Assembly: GCF_019448085.1 (NCBI RefSeq)
Contig: NZ_JAGFNZ010000002.1
Span: 827,604 to 891,603, forward strand
Direction: 5' to 3'
DNA: 64,000 nucleotides
Origin: Caproiciproducens faecalis
GTDB taxonomy: Bacteria; Bacillota; Clostridia; Oscillospirales; Acutalibacteraceae
Made by a program: the position numbers and the translations under genes. Below are positions 49,858 through 58,139 of the stretch, piece after piece (positions within the stretch are counted from its first letter, which is position 1; each line of letters begins with the position of its first letter). The notes under the pieces were generated by a model. That model had not been told where the DNA came from and made no database searches. It was given only the letters and a program-made list of their open reading frames with translations.

Positions 49858-50882
49858 TCGAAGTCACCGCTTTTCTTATAAGCCGCCGCTTTGGAAATCA
49901 CGGCGGTCAGGTCGATTCCGGAGGGGCAGGCAACGGCGCAGGCCGAGCAGCCAATGCATTTCTGCACGTTCGGCATTCTGACCGGGTCGGGGCTGGCGCT
50001 TTGGATTTCTCTTAAAACCCTCCACGGCACAATGCCGCGCGGACAGGCGCGCTCGCACTTTTCACAGCCGATGCAGGGATACGTCTTGTTTCTGGGCGGT
50101 TTTTTCAGCGCGATCACGCAGCGCGTTGCGGCTGTGACCGGCTGGGAAAGGTCGGTCACGGCTTTTCCCGTAACGGAGGAGCCGGTAATGACCACCTTTG
50201 TCTTTTCACTCACTTCACAGGCGTCCAAAAGAAACTGCAGCGGCGTGCCGATGCGCACCCGCATGTTCCGCCAGTGCTCCACCCCGTCGCCCGCCACCGT
50301 TACCACCGTAAAGTTCTGGGCCTCGCTGTCATCCACGGCGGCGGTCAGCGCCAGCAGCGCCTGTGCGCCGATGTACGCAGCGTTTTTCCCGGAAGCGTAC
50401 AGCTTTCTCTTCAGCAGCACCCGCGCGGGGTACCGCTCGCCCGCAAGAATCAGGTCGGCCTGCGGGTTGATTTTCCGAATGACGCGCGCCTCTTTTGCGG
50501 TAGCCACGGCAATTTTATTCTCTGCCGCACCACAGGCCCGCGCGGCAAGCACCAGCCCGGCAATCATCGCGTGCGTATTTTCCCGCAGCGTTGCCATGGC
50601 GCTGGTAGTACAGGGGTCTTCGTCAAAACAGCAGGCCACGATCATGTCCGGTTTCAGCCGGCGCAGCCGCTTCATTTTTTTGTCCAGCGCCACCCCGTCA
50701 AACTCATCGACAATTCCGGCCGCTTCGGCGGCGGCGATAATTCCGCCGGCGTCCAGCTTGTCCTTCCGGGGCGGCAGCGGTTTGGGCTCCGCCATGCCCT
50801 CCGGTACGGGAAGAATTTTTATTTTATGCCTCAGCGAAGCCGTTTTTTGCTGCTCCAGCTTTACACCGCGCTGCAGGATCAT
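49854..50882 (-). CDS. RnfC-like iron-sulfur subunit without the NADH/FMN loop
   Basis: 342 residues, about 100 shorter than usual. Two 4Fe-4S motifs are intact: CIGCEKCERACP (about 270-281) and CIGCSACAVACP (about 309-320). A domain similar to the RnfC Rossmann/SLBB part is present (MRVRIGTPLQFLLDAC resembles NLLVRIGTPF), but the N-terminal lipoyl-like region is cut to about 40 residues and the family loop GLGGAAFPTH, which binds FMN/NADH, is replaced by DEFDGVALDKKM. GGGGGTGA lies before the ATG. It heads the C-D-E-A run, 19 bp after rpe. Confidence 0.85.
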   Translation of the reverse strand: MILQRGVKLEQQKTASLRHKIKILPVPEGMAEPKPLPPRKDKLDAGGIIAAAEAAGIVDEFDGVALDKKMKRLRRLKPDMIVACCFDEDPCTTSAMATLRENTHAMIAGLVLAARACGAAENKIAVATAKEARVIRKINPQADLILAGERYPARVLLKRKLYASGKNAAYIGAQALLALTAAVDDSEAQNFTVVTVAGDGVEHWRNMRVRIGTPLQFLLDACEVSEKTKVVITGSSVTGKAVTDLSQPVTAATRCVIALKKPPRNKTYPCIGCEKCERACPRGIVPWRVLREIQSASPDPVRMPNVQKCIGCSACAVACPSGIDLTAVISKAAAYKKSGDFD

Positions 50883-50901
50883 GCCGTCACCCCCGTTTGT
50901 T

Positions 50902-51543
50902 TTATTGTGCGGCCGCCGCTTTCAGGTCTTTGATTGCCTGTGCGGGATCTTCCGCTTTAAAGATGCTTGTCCCGGCTACGGAAACATCCGCGCCCGCCTG
51001 TGCGGCCACCCGAATGGTTTCCAAATTGATTCCGCCGTCCACCTGAATCAGCAAATCCGGTTTCCGGGCTTTCAGTACACAGATCTTGTCCATCATGTCT
51101 GCCATAAAGCTCTGCCCGCCAAAGCCCGGCTCCACCGTCATGACAAGCACCATGGAAAGCCTGTCCAAAAACGGGAACACCGCTTCCGCCGGGGTGCCCG
51201 GTTTTACGGACAGCGCCGGTTTCGCTCCGCCCGCGCGGATGGCTTCCAGTGTTTTTTCCGGGTCGGATTTTGACTCGATGTGAAAAGTAATAATATCCGC
51301 TCCGGCGTCTAAAAAATCAGGGACGTACCGGAGCGGTTCATCGATCATCAGATGCACGTCAAAGGGTCTCTTCGTAAATCCGCGCACGGCCTTGACGACC
51401 GGTGCGCCGAAAGTCAGGTTCGGCACAAAGTGGCCGTCCATTACATCCAGATGAATCCAGTCCGCGCCGCAAAGGTCCATTCTCCTAACTTCATTTCCAA
51501 GCTGTGAAAAGTCCGAAGCAAGCACCGAAGGTGCTATCAGCAT
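50902..51543 (-). CDS. rpe: Ribulose-phosphate 3-epimerase
   Basis: 213 residues, standard. It converts ribulose 5-phosphate to xylulose 5-phosphate. IAPSVLASDF at the start, metal and catalytic residues in HLDVMDGHFVPNLTFG near 35, HLMI near 67, EPGFGGQ near 140, and QVDGGIN near 175 with the catalytic Asp. It is immediately upstream of the RnfC-like gene and probably in the same transcript, an unusual association. Confidence 0.95.
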   Translation of the reverse strand: MLIAPSVLASDFSQLGNEVRRMDLCGADWIHLDVMDGHFVPNLTFGAPVVKAVRGFTKRPFDVHLMIDEPLRYVPDFLDAGADIITFHIESKSDPEKTLEAIRAGGAKPALSVKPGTPAEAVFPFLDRLSMVLVMTVEPGFGGQSFMADMMDKICVLKARKPDLLIQVDGGINLETIRVAAQAGADVSVAGTSIFKAEDPAQAIKDLKAAAAQ

Positions 51544-51636
51544 ATTGATTCCTCCATTGCTTTTTCCTTTATTCTACCCTAAATCAATCGTTTTTTCAAC
51601 TTTTTCAGAACCGGTTCCCTCAAACTTTATAGCGCC

Positions 51637-51660
51637 TGCCGGGAACGGATTCCCGGCAGA
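51637..51660. repeat. GC-rich 10-bp inverted repeat after rpe's upstream neighbour
   Basis: CTGCCGGGAA and TTCCCGGCAG separated by four bases, with no T-tract. It lies in a 220-bp stretch (51544-51762) that has no gene. Confidence 0.5.
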
Positions 51661-51731
51661 CGATCTATAATGAAGCGGTTTAAATATTTGCCCCGCACTC
51701 TATTGTATGCAGAAATCATTATTTTGGCAGT

Positions 51732-51758
51732 AAAAAAGCTCCGCTCAGGCGAAGCTTT
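51732..51758 (-). terminator. Intrinsic terminator after the 51763-52053 gene
   Basis: AAGCTTCGCC and GGCGGAGCTT-like arms with one mismatch, then TTTTTTAC on the minus strand. Confidence 0.65.
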
Positions 51759-51762
51759 TCGG

Positions 51763-52053
51763 CTATTTCTTATCTTGTCCGGAGGGCTTGTCCCCCGGGG
51801 AATCAACGCTTTTTTTGCTTTCTTTGTAGTAAACCACGCACGCCAGCACCAGCGCCGCCGCGGTAAATCCCCGCAGCACCCAGCCCCAGACCCCGGTAAA
51901 CGGGTTGGCTGTAAGCGCGGCAGACGCAAACCACCATCCGCCCAGAAGCAGAAAAAACGCGCCCAGCGCATAAAAGACACGGTTTTCCCGGCTCATCCGG
52001 AAAATCAGGATCAGGCCGACGACTACCCACATCGCCGCATATACATATGGCAA
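51763..52053 (-). CDS. Small membrane protein, three segments
   Basis: 96 residues: hydrophobic at about 3-20, 26-48 and 58-76, with a polar C-terminus (ESKKSVDSPGDKPSGQDKK). No family is recognised. Downstream of the 52119-52421 gene and followed by its terminator. Confidence 0.58.
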   Translation of the reverse strand: MPYVYAAMWVVVGLILIFRMSRENRVFYALGAFFLLLGGWWFASAALTANPFTGVWGWVLRGFTAAALVLACVVYYKESKKSVDSPGDKPSGQDKK

Positions 52054-52118
52054 ATGAACCGCTCCCCGTTATTGTGATGTTCCTATATGATAATCGGATT
52101 CTGTTCTTCTGTCAACCG

Positions 52119-52421
52119 CTACGCACAGGTCTTTTCCGCCCCGGGCAGTGGTTCCTGCGCCCTGTGGGGATGTCTGTGAATCCGGCGGCGGCGCACAAGG
52201 GCCTCTCGCCTGAGCTGTAAAAAGCAGCAGAATGCCACAACCGCCTGTAAAAAAAACTGAACGGTCTGCACCGGCCAGCTTCCTCCGCCAAAACAAAGGG
52301 TAAGAACCCCCATTGCCGCGGTCATTCCCAAAAGCCCGCGCCCCGACTGGGTACGCGTGCGGAATCGTTTCGCCATGATTCCCGCCGCCAGCAGCATGAT
52401 CGTTCCTGTTAAAACATTCAT
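52119..52421 (-). CDS. Small membrane protein with basic tail
   Basis: 100 residues: two or three hydrophobic segments (2-16, 30-45, 50-70), then a strongly basic tail (RREALVRRRRIHRHPHRAQ). No family is recognised. GGGGGATAA lies ahead of the ATG. The promoter region upstream carries the AGAACATATG repeats. Confidence 0.5.
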   Translation of the reverse strand: MNVLTGTIMLLAAGIMAKRFRTRTQSGRGLLGMTAAMGVLTLCFGGGSWPVQTVQFFLQAVVAFCCFLQLRREALVRRRRIHRHPHRAQEPLPGAEKTCA

Positions 52422-52448
52422 CGTTTATCCCCCCGACCCAAAATCGTC

Positions 52449-52490
52449 CATATGTTCTACTTTCTGTTCTTATAATAACACATATGTTCT
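52449..52490 (-). promoter_or_regulatory. Two direct AGAACATATG repeats at a promoter
   Basis: On the minus strand AGAACATATG occurs at 52481-52490 and again at 52449-52458, 32 bp apart (three helical turns), with another AGAAC between. The first lies in the spacer of a TTGCAA / TATTAT promoter. GAACATATG is half of the Firmicute LexA box (GAAC, four bases, GTTC), but the second half is poor in both. Confidence 0.45.
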
Positions 52491-52549
52491 ATTGGTTGCA
52501 AGCATTCTTTTTTGAAAATTTTTGCGTGGGGACATCTGTGGGACATCAG

Positions 52550-52574
52550 AAAAGAGCGGGGTTTCCCCCGCTCC
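52550..52574 (-). terminator. Intrinsic terminator of the G5/3D gene
   Basis: GAGCGGGG and CCCCGCTC around GAAA, then CTTTTCTG on the minus strand. Confidence 0.8.
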
Positions 52575-52579
52575 CTGTT

Positions 52580-53800
52580 TTACAGAACATAAATATTCAT
52601 ATTGCGATTTCCAAAGCTCCGGCACTGCCCAACCGTATCAAAATACAGATCGGCAACAATGCGTCCGCTCATTAAGCCGCCGCCGGTATCCGCCGCAATC
52701 GCGTAGCCGTAAACGACCTTGCCGTTCGGCGAGCAGATATAAAGCCTGCTGCCGTAAGGAATCACTTTCGGATTAACCGCGACCAGGCCGAACGCGGCCG
52801 CTTTTCCGGTAGACGTGCGGCCGCCGCCGGTATAACCGGTGCATCTTCCGCTGACGCATTTTTTATAGGAAATGGTCTTGCCGTTCTGGTCGGTAACCGT
52901 TCCGTTGCCGTTAATCACCGCGGAACCCGCCGCCTTTTTCTTCGTGCCGACTGCCGTCACCTGATCTACCGGCTGCTCCAGCACGGTGGCGCTCAACACT
53001 TCGCTTGCGGCGACCTTTCCTTCAATCAGCTTCTGGCGGGTCACAACGGACTGGCTGCCATTTTTACCGGAAGTCTTGATCTTGGTCTGACCCTTGTAAA
53101 GACTGGCGCTGCTTTCGTTTTTGTTCTGATACGCAACCGGCTGAATGCTGGTTACTTCTTTGTAAGTGACCCTGGAGACATTGATCTTCATTCCCTCGCT
53201 GACCGCCGCATCCTTCTGCACATTCACCAGATCGTCCGCGCCGAGCGCGACACCGGCCTCATCCAGTGCTTGAGCAACCGTGCCATCGCTGACGAGGGCC
53301 GATTTTGTCTGACCGTCCGCCGTAATGCTGACGGTAAATCTTCTCTTTACCTGAATGTCTGTTCCCTGAACAAGCTTTTCAGCGGGCTGGGGGGTCACCA
53401 AATCGTTGGCTTCCAGCTTTACCGCCGCCAGAGACAGTGCCTGCGCCACCGTATCGCCGTAATGCAGCGTAACGGTTTTTACCTGACCGTCCGTGTGGAC
53501 ATTCGTTTGAACCGCGCTTTTGACGGTAATGCGGATTTCTCCGCCCGGGGTCTGTTCCGGGCTGCGTTCAACAAGATCATCCGCGCCGAGCTTAATCTCT
53601 GCCGCGGCAAGAATCTCATCGGTTCCGTCGCTGTACAGCTGTACGGTTCTTTTCTCTCCGTTATAATCGATTACCGCGTTGTACGTTGCCGCCGCCACGG
53701 TAATGACGGAGCTGACTGTAATTATAATCATGATTGCCAGCGCAACCACTCTTTTCGTTGCATTTTGCAGACAGACCATATTTCGTGTAAAAAATTGCAT
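52580..53800 (-). CDS. Secreted or anchored cell-wall protein with DUF348, G5 and 3D domains (YabE-like)
   Basis: 406 residues. One N-terminal membrane segment (about 16-38), then three ubiquitin-like DUF348 repeats (about 40-85, 95-145, 150-205; each ending in GADDLV or EANDLV), a G5 domain (about 210-285), and a C-terminal 3D domain (about 320-406) with the Asp-containing AADTGGGLMSGRIVADLYF that forms the lytic-transglycosylase-type fold. It is expected to cut or bind peptidoglycan at growth, germination or division. ATG 53800 is chosen because the longer frame upstream lies in a structured leader. Confidence 0.9.
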   Translation of the reverse strand: MQFFTRNMVCLQNATKRVVALAIMIIITVSSVITVAAATYNAVIDYNGEKRTVQLYSDGTDEILAAAEIKLGADDLVERSPEQTPGGEIRITVKSAVQTNVHTDGQVKTVTLHYGDTVAQALSLAAVKLEANDLVTPQPAEKLVQGTDIQVKRRFTVSITADGQTKSALVSDGTVAQALDEAGVALGADDLVNVQKDAAVSEGMKINVSRVTYKEVTSIQPVAYQNKNESSASLYKGQTKIKTSGKNGSQSVVTRQKLIEGKVAASEVLSATVLEQPVDQVTAVGTKKKAAGSAVINGNGTVTDQNGKTISYKKCVSGRCTGYTGGGRTSTGKAAAFGLVAVNPKVIPYGSRLYICSPNGKVVYGYAIAADTGGGLMSGRIVADLYFDTVGQCRSFGNRNMNIYVL

Positions 53801-53888
53801 TTGTTCACCCTTTTCCCTGCTTCGGCACAGGAAATATGGGCTTTCCCCACCACCTTGCCGAGCGTCAGTTTTTAGAGCATATATCAAT
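53801..53888 (-). promoter_or_regulatory. Structured 5' leader of the G5/3D gene
   Basis: An 88-nt leader from the promoter to the ATG contains a stem TCGGCA/TGCCGA plus AGG/CCT, enclosing TGGG-GAAAG-CCCA, just before the ribosome-binding site. I could not match it to a known riboswitch; c-di-AMP riboswitches, common at such genes, are much larger. Confidence 0.35.
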
Positions 53889-53894
53889 GGCGTA

Positions 53895-53923
53895 ATTATA
53901 TTCACCTAATGCATAATTGTCAA
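53895..53923 (-). promoter_or_regulatory. Consensus sigma-A promoter of the G5/3D gene
   Basis: TTGACA, 17 bases, TATAAT on the minus strand. Confidence 0.75.
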
Positions 53924-54406
53924 ATTAATAATTACTTCAATTTTATTCAAATTGCACAAACGCATTGATGAGAATATTCTGAAATTCTGCCTTTATTTTC
54001 CATAACGGCACAAATATTCCTTTTCTTACGCTTCGTCAGAAACTCTTTTCTGTGCAAAATGCAAGAAAATCAAAGTTACAAACTTGTTACAAATATTACA
54101 GCGTTGTTTACACTGTAAATTATTGGGTAATTTGGGCGGATTTAGACCCGTATTCCCGGCCTGTCGTTTAAAAATATCCGCTGTACGCCTGATTTTTTAG
54201 CTATTATACACAAGCGTTCAGGAGCTGTCGTTTTTGCTGAAAAACCGCTTTTCTCTCCGGCGGAGCACCGGGCCCAAAATACCGATTTTCGGTATTTTTC
54301 GAAGCGTCGATCCGGCCCCGGAAAGCACAATGAAACCACACTATATATAGTATATAAGAGCTGTCCAAAATTGGTACGAACTCCCCCGAAAAAATGCTAT
54401 ATATAA
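53924..54406. other. AT-rich gene-free region
   Basis: No supportable gene on either strand in about 480 bp. It holds several TTGTAAC/TGTAAT-like repeats near 54070-54120 and an AT-rich palindromic stretch (ACTATATATAGT) near 54340. Nothing further is recognised. Confidence 0.5.
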
Positions 54407-54408
54407 TG

Positions 54409-54440
54409 AAAAAGGACTTTGGTCGTCCAAAGTCCTTTTT
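54409..54440. terminator. Intrinsic terminator of the pentapeptide-repeat gene
   Basis: A perfect 14-bp stem AAAAAGGACTTTGG / CCAAAGTCCTTTTT around TCGT; symmetrical and potentially bidirectional. The stop codon of the gene touches the stem. Confidence 0.8.
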
Positions 54441-55083
54441 ATCGTACAATCAATCCAAGGTATCGGGAAAGGTCACAGGCCTGTACCGCTGTCACAATCG
54501 CCCCCTGAAGCTCGGCCCCCGAAAGCAGGATTCCCCCGATTTCACAGGTGGTAAAATCAATGCTCTTGAGCGGCGCGTGAAAAAATTCCGCACAAGTCAA
54601 ATCGCATTTTTGAAACACAACCGATTGGAACCCGCACTGCTGAAAGCTTCCGTTGGAAAAATCGCTGTCCGCAAACCGGCAGGCCTTCATTCTCGCCGAA
54701 GATAGATTGCCATAGGCTGCGTTGCAGTTTTGCATAACCACACTTTCAAAAACCGCTTCCGAAAAATCGGCGCCCAGCATTTTGCAGCTTTCAAACCGCA
54801 CCCTGCGTAACAGGCATTTGCTGAAATCGGCATTGGACAGGTCGCATCCGCTGAAAACAACATCCGCAAGATACCGGTTTGTGAACGTGACCTCCGCCAG
54901 TCGGCCGCTTTCAAAAACGCAGTCCAGAATGTCCGCTTCGCAGACTACAGCCGCATCCAACGCCGTATTGCAAAAGCGGCGGCCTTTCACATCCCGTTCT
55001 TCCTCCTGTGCCCGCCGGAGCGCCTGCGCAAAGCTTTCGTCCTCTTCCAGTTGTTCCGATATTTTGGGTTCTTCCGTTTTCAT
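54439..55083 (-). CDS. Pentapeptide-repeat protein
   Basis: 214 residues. After an acidic, charged N-terminus (about 1-45) there are about 20 A(D/N)LXX/CXF-type pentapeptides (ADFSKC, FESCKM, ADFSEA, SDFSNG, FQKCDL), unusually rich in Cys at the i-1 or i+2 places. Such proteins form right-handed quadrilateral beta-helices; some protect gyrase, most have no known role. The start is preceded by AAGGATATGAAATA-type sequence and lies a few bases after the HxlR gene stop, so they are likely cotranscribed. Confidence 0.85.
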   Translation of the reverse strand: MKTEEPKISEQLEEDESFAQALRRAQEEERDVKGRRFCNTALDAAVVCEADILDCVFESGRLAEVTFTNRYLADVVFSGCDLSNADFSKCLLRRVRFESCKMLGADFSEAVFESVVMQNCNAAYGNLSSARMKACRFADSDFSNGSFQQCGFQSVVFQKCDLTCAEFFHAPLKSIDFTTCEIGGILLSGAELQGAIVTAVQACDLSRYLGLIVR

Positions 55084-55087
55084 TATT

Positions 55088-55465
55088 TCATATCCTTTGT
55101 TTTTGTGAATTTTCAGCTTGCGGGATATTCATTTGCTCCGTTCCCCAGGCGGCCAGCTCGTTCAACGCCGGCATCAGGCTTTCTCCCGACCGGCTCAGGG
55201 AATATTCCACATGCGGCGGTATTTCCATGTACTGAACCCGTCGTACCAGCCCGTTTTCTTCCAGCTCCTTCAGGGACTGCGACAGCATCATGTTCGTGAT
55301 TCCACAGACGCACCGCTTCAGTTCATTGTACCTTAAAACGCCCTTGCAGCTGAGCGCCCACAAAATCGGAAGCTTCCATTTTCCGCCAATCAGCCGCAGG
55401 GCATATGTGACCGGGCATTTCCCGATCTCTTCTTCCCGTTCTGCTGCATTTTCCCCTATACTCAT
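55088..55465 (-). CDS. HxlR-family winged-helix regulator
   Basis: 125 residues. CPVTYALRLIGGKWKLPILW with the family-typical CPV and GGKW, then LRYNELKRCVCGITNMMLSQSLKELEENGLV as the DNA-binding helix region. HxlR proteins respond to aldehydes, thiols or redox signals through N-terminal Cys. It is divergent from a flavin/pyridoxamine oxidase-fold gene, the usual target, with a 94-bp shared promoter region. Confidence 0.88.
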   Translation of the reverse strand: MSIGENAAEREEEIGKCPVTYALRLIGGKWKLPILWALSCKGVLRYNELKRCVCGITNMMLSQSLKELEENGLVRRVQYMEIPPHVEYSLSRSGESLMPALNELAAWGTEQMNIPQAENSQKQRI

Positions 55466-55559
55466 AAAATCCTTCCTTAGTCATAAAAATCTGCATACTT
55501 GTATTTTTCATTCCTTATTTTATAATAATATCATAAACAAACACGAAGGAGCAATGATG

Positions 55560-55955
55560 ATGGAGGAAGTTCTTCAATTTTTAACGGAAAATCCGACCTT
55601 TTACCTTGCCACAGTCGAGGGCAATATCCCGAAAGTACGCCCGTTCGGCTTTGTAATGAATTACGAAGGAAAACTTTGCTTTTGCACCAATAACCGCAAA
55701 AACGTTTACCGGCAGATGCAGGCAAACCCCAATGTTGAAATCTGCACGACAAATAAAAAGAACGAATGGCTGCGCCTGAGAGGCAAGGCGGTTTTCTGCA
55801 CCAGCAAAGAGAGCAAAGAGGCCGCTTTAAAGGCTGCGCCCTACCTTTCCGGCATGTATCAGGCGGACGATGATCTTTTCGAGATCTTCGCGGTGGAGGA
55901 AGCGGAAGCAACCTTCAGCAATATGAAGGGCGAGTCCAGAACGGTTCGGTTCTGA
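55560..55955 (+). CDS. Pyridoxamine 5'-phosphate oxidase-fold (FMN-binding) protein
   Basis: 131 residues. Split-barrel flavin-binding fold: FYLATVEGNIPKVRPFGFVM near 15-35, LCFCTNNRKNVYRQMQANPNVEIC near 45-65, WLRLRGKAVF near 75. Similar proteins reduce or bind flavins or F420; activity is unknown here. Three ATG codons in a row follow AAGGAG; the third, with eight-base spacing, is listed but the second is as likely. Divergent from the HxlR regulator, which probably controls it. Confidence 0.85.
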   Translation: MEEVLQFLTENPTFYLATVEGNIPKVRPFGFVMNYEGKLCFCTNNRKNVYRQMQANPNVEICTTNKKNEWLRLRGKAVFCTSKESKEAALKAAPYLSGMYQADDDLFEIFAVEEAEATFSNMKGESRTVRF

Positions 55956-55976
55956 CTTTAGAAATTGACAAAATAG

Positions 55977-56009
55977 AGCCCCTGCAGGTAAGACCTGCAG
56001 GGGCTTTTT
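55977..56009 (+). terminator. Intrinsic terminator of the oxidase-fold gene
   Basis: AGCCCCTGCAGGT pairs exactly with ACCTGCAGGGGCT, then TTTTTG. Confidence 0.9.
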
Positions 56010-56023
56010 GTTCCAAAGTCCTT

Positions 56024-56941
56024 TTATCTGTCATGGAATAATACTGTCAAATATCCGTTCTGGTAATCATAATCTACCTGTGCACCGTCTTTATAAGTAA
56101 AGGTTCCTGTATTTCCGTTTGGATTGGAATCAGCAAATCCATAGTTAGCGGAGGGCACAGTGACGTGGGTTGTCTTAAAGTCATCGTAATATGCCCATAA
56201 GGATTCCCCCGCGTCGTGCCCAAGGAAATAGACAAACACAGACAGTACGGAATTCAACGCCCACGGATAGCTTTCGGATTTGCTCCTGCGCCAATCTCTG
56301 ATAATTAATCCATATTTTCCGTTTTGCTCCGTATAGGTAACAACCGGGGTGTAAAATTGAGAATCCCCGTGCTGAAAATTATTATTTACAAAGTCTGCCA
56401 CATGCGTGTTGGACAGAAAAGCGTCCGCGTGCTCTTCAAAGGTTCGCGAGCGGTCATACGGTACCACTACCGGTTCCAAAACTCCCGTTTTAACAATTGC
56501 AATCGGATCAGCCTGCTCACAATCTATTATTCCGTAAAGCCCCCATTTTTCTCCGGCTTTTAGCTGCTCCGGCGGCGTAGTCCCAATTGTGATAATGTTG
56601 TTTACTATCGGCTTTTGACCCGGCAGCGTTTCATAAAGACCAGTTGCCTGCCCTATTTTCCCAACCGCTTTCACTTGCACATAGTAGTCTGTGCCATTTT
56701 CGATTTTCACTTTTTTAACAGAGGAAATCTGTATAACACTTCCGTCCCCAACCGTAAATATGGGGATGAAATTGCCATATGCAGAAAACCTATAGGTATA
56801 GGACTTCTGTGGCTGCAGATAAATAGGCGCACTGGTATCACATTGTAATACAGTTTCTGCAAAAGCCTTTGTTATCGGGAGGAATTCCGCAGTGATCGCA
56901 AATACTAAAAAAATTGCCAAAAATTTTATCGCTTTTTTCAA
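56024..56941 (-). CDS. Secreted protein of unknown function (305 aa)
   Basis: A good signal peptide (about 1-27: MKKAIKFLAIFLVFAITAEF, cleavage near AFA-ET), then a soluble domain rich in Tyr, Gly, Thr and Asp. The part near 195-230 (RRSKSESYPWALNSVLSVFVYFLGH) and the ending (YKDGAQVDYDYQNGYLTVLFHDR) recall no family I can name. The TTG start has no strong ribosome-binding site. An isolated gene with AT-rich flanks, which may indicate transfer. Confidence 0.65.
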   Translation of the reverse strand: MKKAIKFLAIFLVFAITAEFLPITKAFAETVLQCDTSAPIYLQPQKSYTYRFSAYGNFIPIFTVGDGSVIQISSVKKVKIENGTDYYVQVKAVGKIGQATGLYETLPGQKPIVNNIITIGTTPPEQLKAGEKWGLYGIIDCEQADPIAIVKTGVLEPVVVPYDRSRTFEEHADAFLSNTHVADFVNNNFQHGDSQFYTPVVTYTEQNGKYGLIIRDWRRSKSESYPWALNSVLSVFVYFLGHDAGESLWAYYDDFKTTHVTVPSANYGFADSNPNGNTGTFTYKDGAQVDYDYQNGYLTVLFHDR

Positions 56942-57218
56942 ACCGGTCGCTTTCTTTCTGTAAAATTTCTTTGATTCCTCTTCAACTTAAATTTCTCAGA
57001 TAAAATCACTTTTATTTTATTTTTCCTCATTATACGACACTGTAAACACCCTGTCAATGTCTTTCCTTCTATCATCCAATTTACGAGGTTGTCATTGTGA
57101 TTTCGCTTGCACGTCGATTATCTTTCCATTTCTGCCCGCACAATTCTTAGAACTCCCCTATATACGAGTCCACCTTAATTTACCGATTTCTTAGCAAGAC
57201 CTTTCATAAAACAAAAAA

Positions 57219-57242
57219 CCGCACGGAGAAAACTCCGTGCGG
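57219..57242 (-). terminator. Intrinsic terminator of rplM-rpsI
   Basis: CCGCACGGAG / CTCCGTGCGG around TTTT, then GTTTTTTGTTTT on the minus strand. The 326-bp gap (56942-57267) has no gene and nothing else recognised. Confidence 0.88.
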
Positions 57243-57267
57243 ATATATGCGGATAAGATCAAAAAAA

Positions 57268-57669
57268 TTATCTCTTTGAGAACTGCGGTGCGCGACGGGC
57301 GGCTTTGAGGCCGTACTTCTTACGTTCCTTCATTCTCGGGTCACGGGTAAGGAACCCGGCCTTCTTCAGAGTAGAACGCAGATTTTCGGAATCATACTGG
57401 AGCAACGCTCTGGCAATTCCGTGGCGGATTGCACCGGCCTGACCGGTTACGCCGCCGCCGGCTACGCGGCAAACAACGTCAAATTTCTCATTTGTATTGG
57501 TCAGAACCAACGGCTGACGGACAATCAGCTTGAGGGTATCAAGGCCGAAATAATCGTCAATATCTCTGTCGTTAATGGTAACTTTACCGGTACCCTGGTA
57601 CACTCTTACACGGGCAACGGAGCTTTTTCTTCTGCCGGTTCCATAAAAATATGGTGCTTTCTCGTACAT
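57268..57669 (-). CDS. rpsI: Ribosomal protein S9
   Basis: 133 residues. [19 protein letters not shown] at the start, [19 protein letters not shown] in the middle and the conserved C-terminus [18 protein letters not shown] that reaches the P-site tRNA. It is 15 bp after rplM. Confidence 0.97.
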   Translation of the reverse strand: MYEKAPYFYGTGRRKSSVARVRVYQGTGKVTINDRDIDDYFGLDTLKLIVRQPLVLTNTNEKFDVVCRVAGGGVTGQAGAIRHGIARALLQYDSENLRSTLKKAGFLTRDPRMKERKKYGLKAARRAPQFSKR

Positions 57670-57684
57670 ATTAATCCTCCTCCC

Positions 57685-58113
57685 TTACAGTTCCCAGGCC
57701 TGCGGCTGCTGAGCGGCGTGAATGTGTTCCGCGCCCTCGAACAGACGAAGTCTGCCCATGGCGGCACGGCCGATCGTGGTGCTGGGGATCATGCCCTTCA
57801 CGGCAAGCTCCATGGCTTTGCAGGGCTTCTCATTCATAAGGGTGTCGTATCTGACAGCCTTTAAGTGTCCGATATAACCGGTATGATGGTAGTAATATTT
57901 CTTTTCCAGTTTCTTTCCTGTGAGCACAGCATCTTTGCAGTTGATGATGATGACGTGGTCGCCGCAGTCAACGTGCGGAGCAAAAGTGACTTTGTGTTTT
58001 CCGCGGAGCAGAACGGCTGCCTGCTCGGCAACGCGGCCCAGCGGTTTGCCTGCTGCATCGAGCACATACCACTTGCGCTCTACTTCGCCGGCTTTTGGCA
58101 TATAGGTGGACAT
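57685..58113 (-). CDS. rplM: Ribosomal protein L13
   Basis: 142 residues. WYVLDAAGKPLGRVAEQAA, GKHKVTFAPHVDCGDHVIIIN and the YYHHTGYIGHLK segment are typical. An early assembly protein of the 50S subunit. It is preceded by a leader with two terminator-like hairpins. Confidence 0.97.
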   Translation of the reverse strand: MSTYMPKAGEVERKWYVLDAAGKPLGRVAEQAAVLLRGKHKVTFAPHVDCGDHVIIINCKDAVLTGKKLEKKYYYHHTGYIGHLKAVRYDTLMNEKPCKAMELAVKGMIPSTTIGRAAMGRLRLFEGAEHIHAAQQPQAWEL

Positions 58114-58139
58114 AGCTTATACCTCCTGAATTTTTGTTT

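Noticed and set aside
52449..52490. True LexA (SOS) boxes
   Set aside because: Only the GAAC-ATAT half matches; the GTTC half is absent in both copies.
53801..53905. N-terminal extension of the G5/3D protein
   Set aside because: The promoter -10 lies at 53895-53900 and the leader is structured; the ATG at 53800 begins with a normal signal/anchor.
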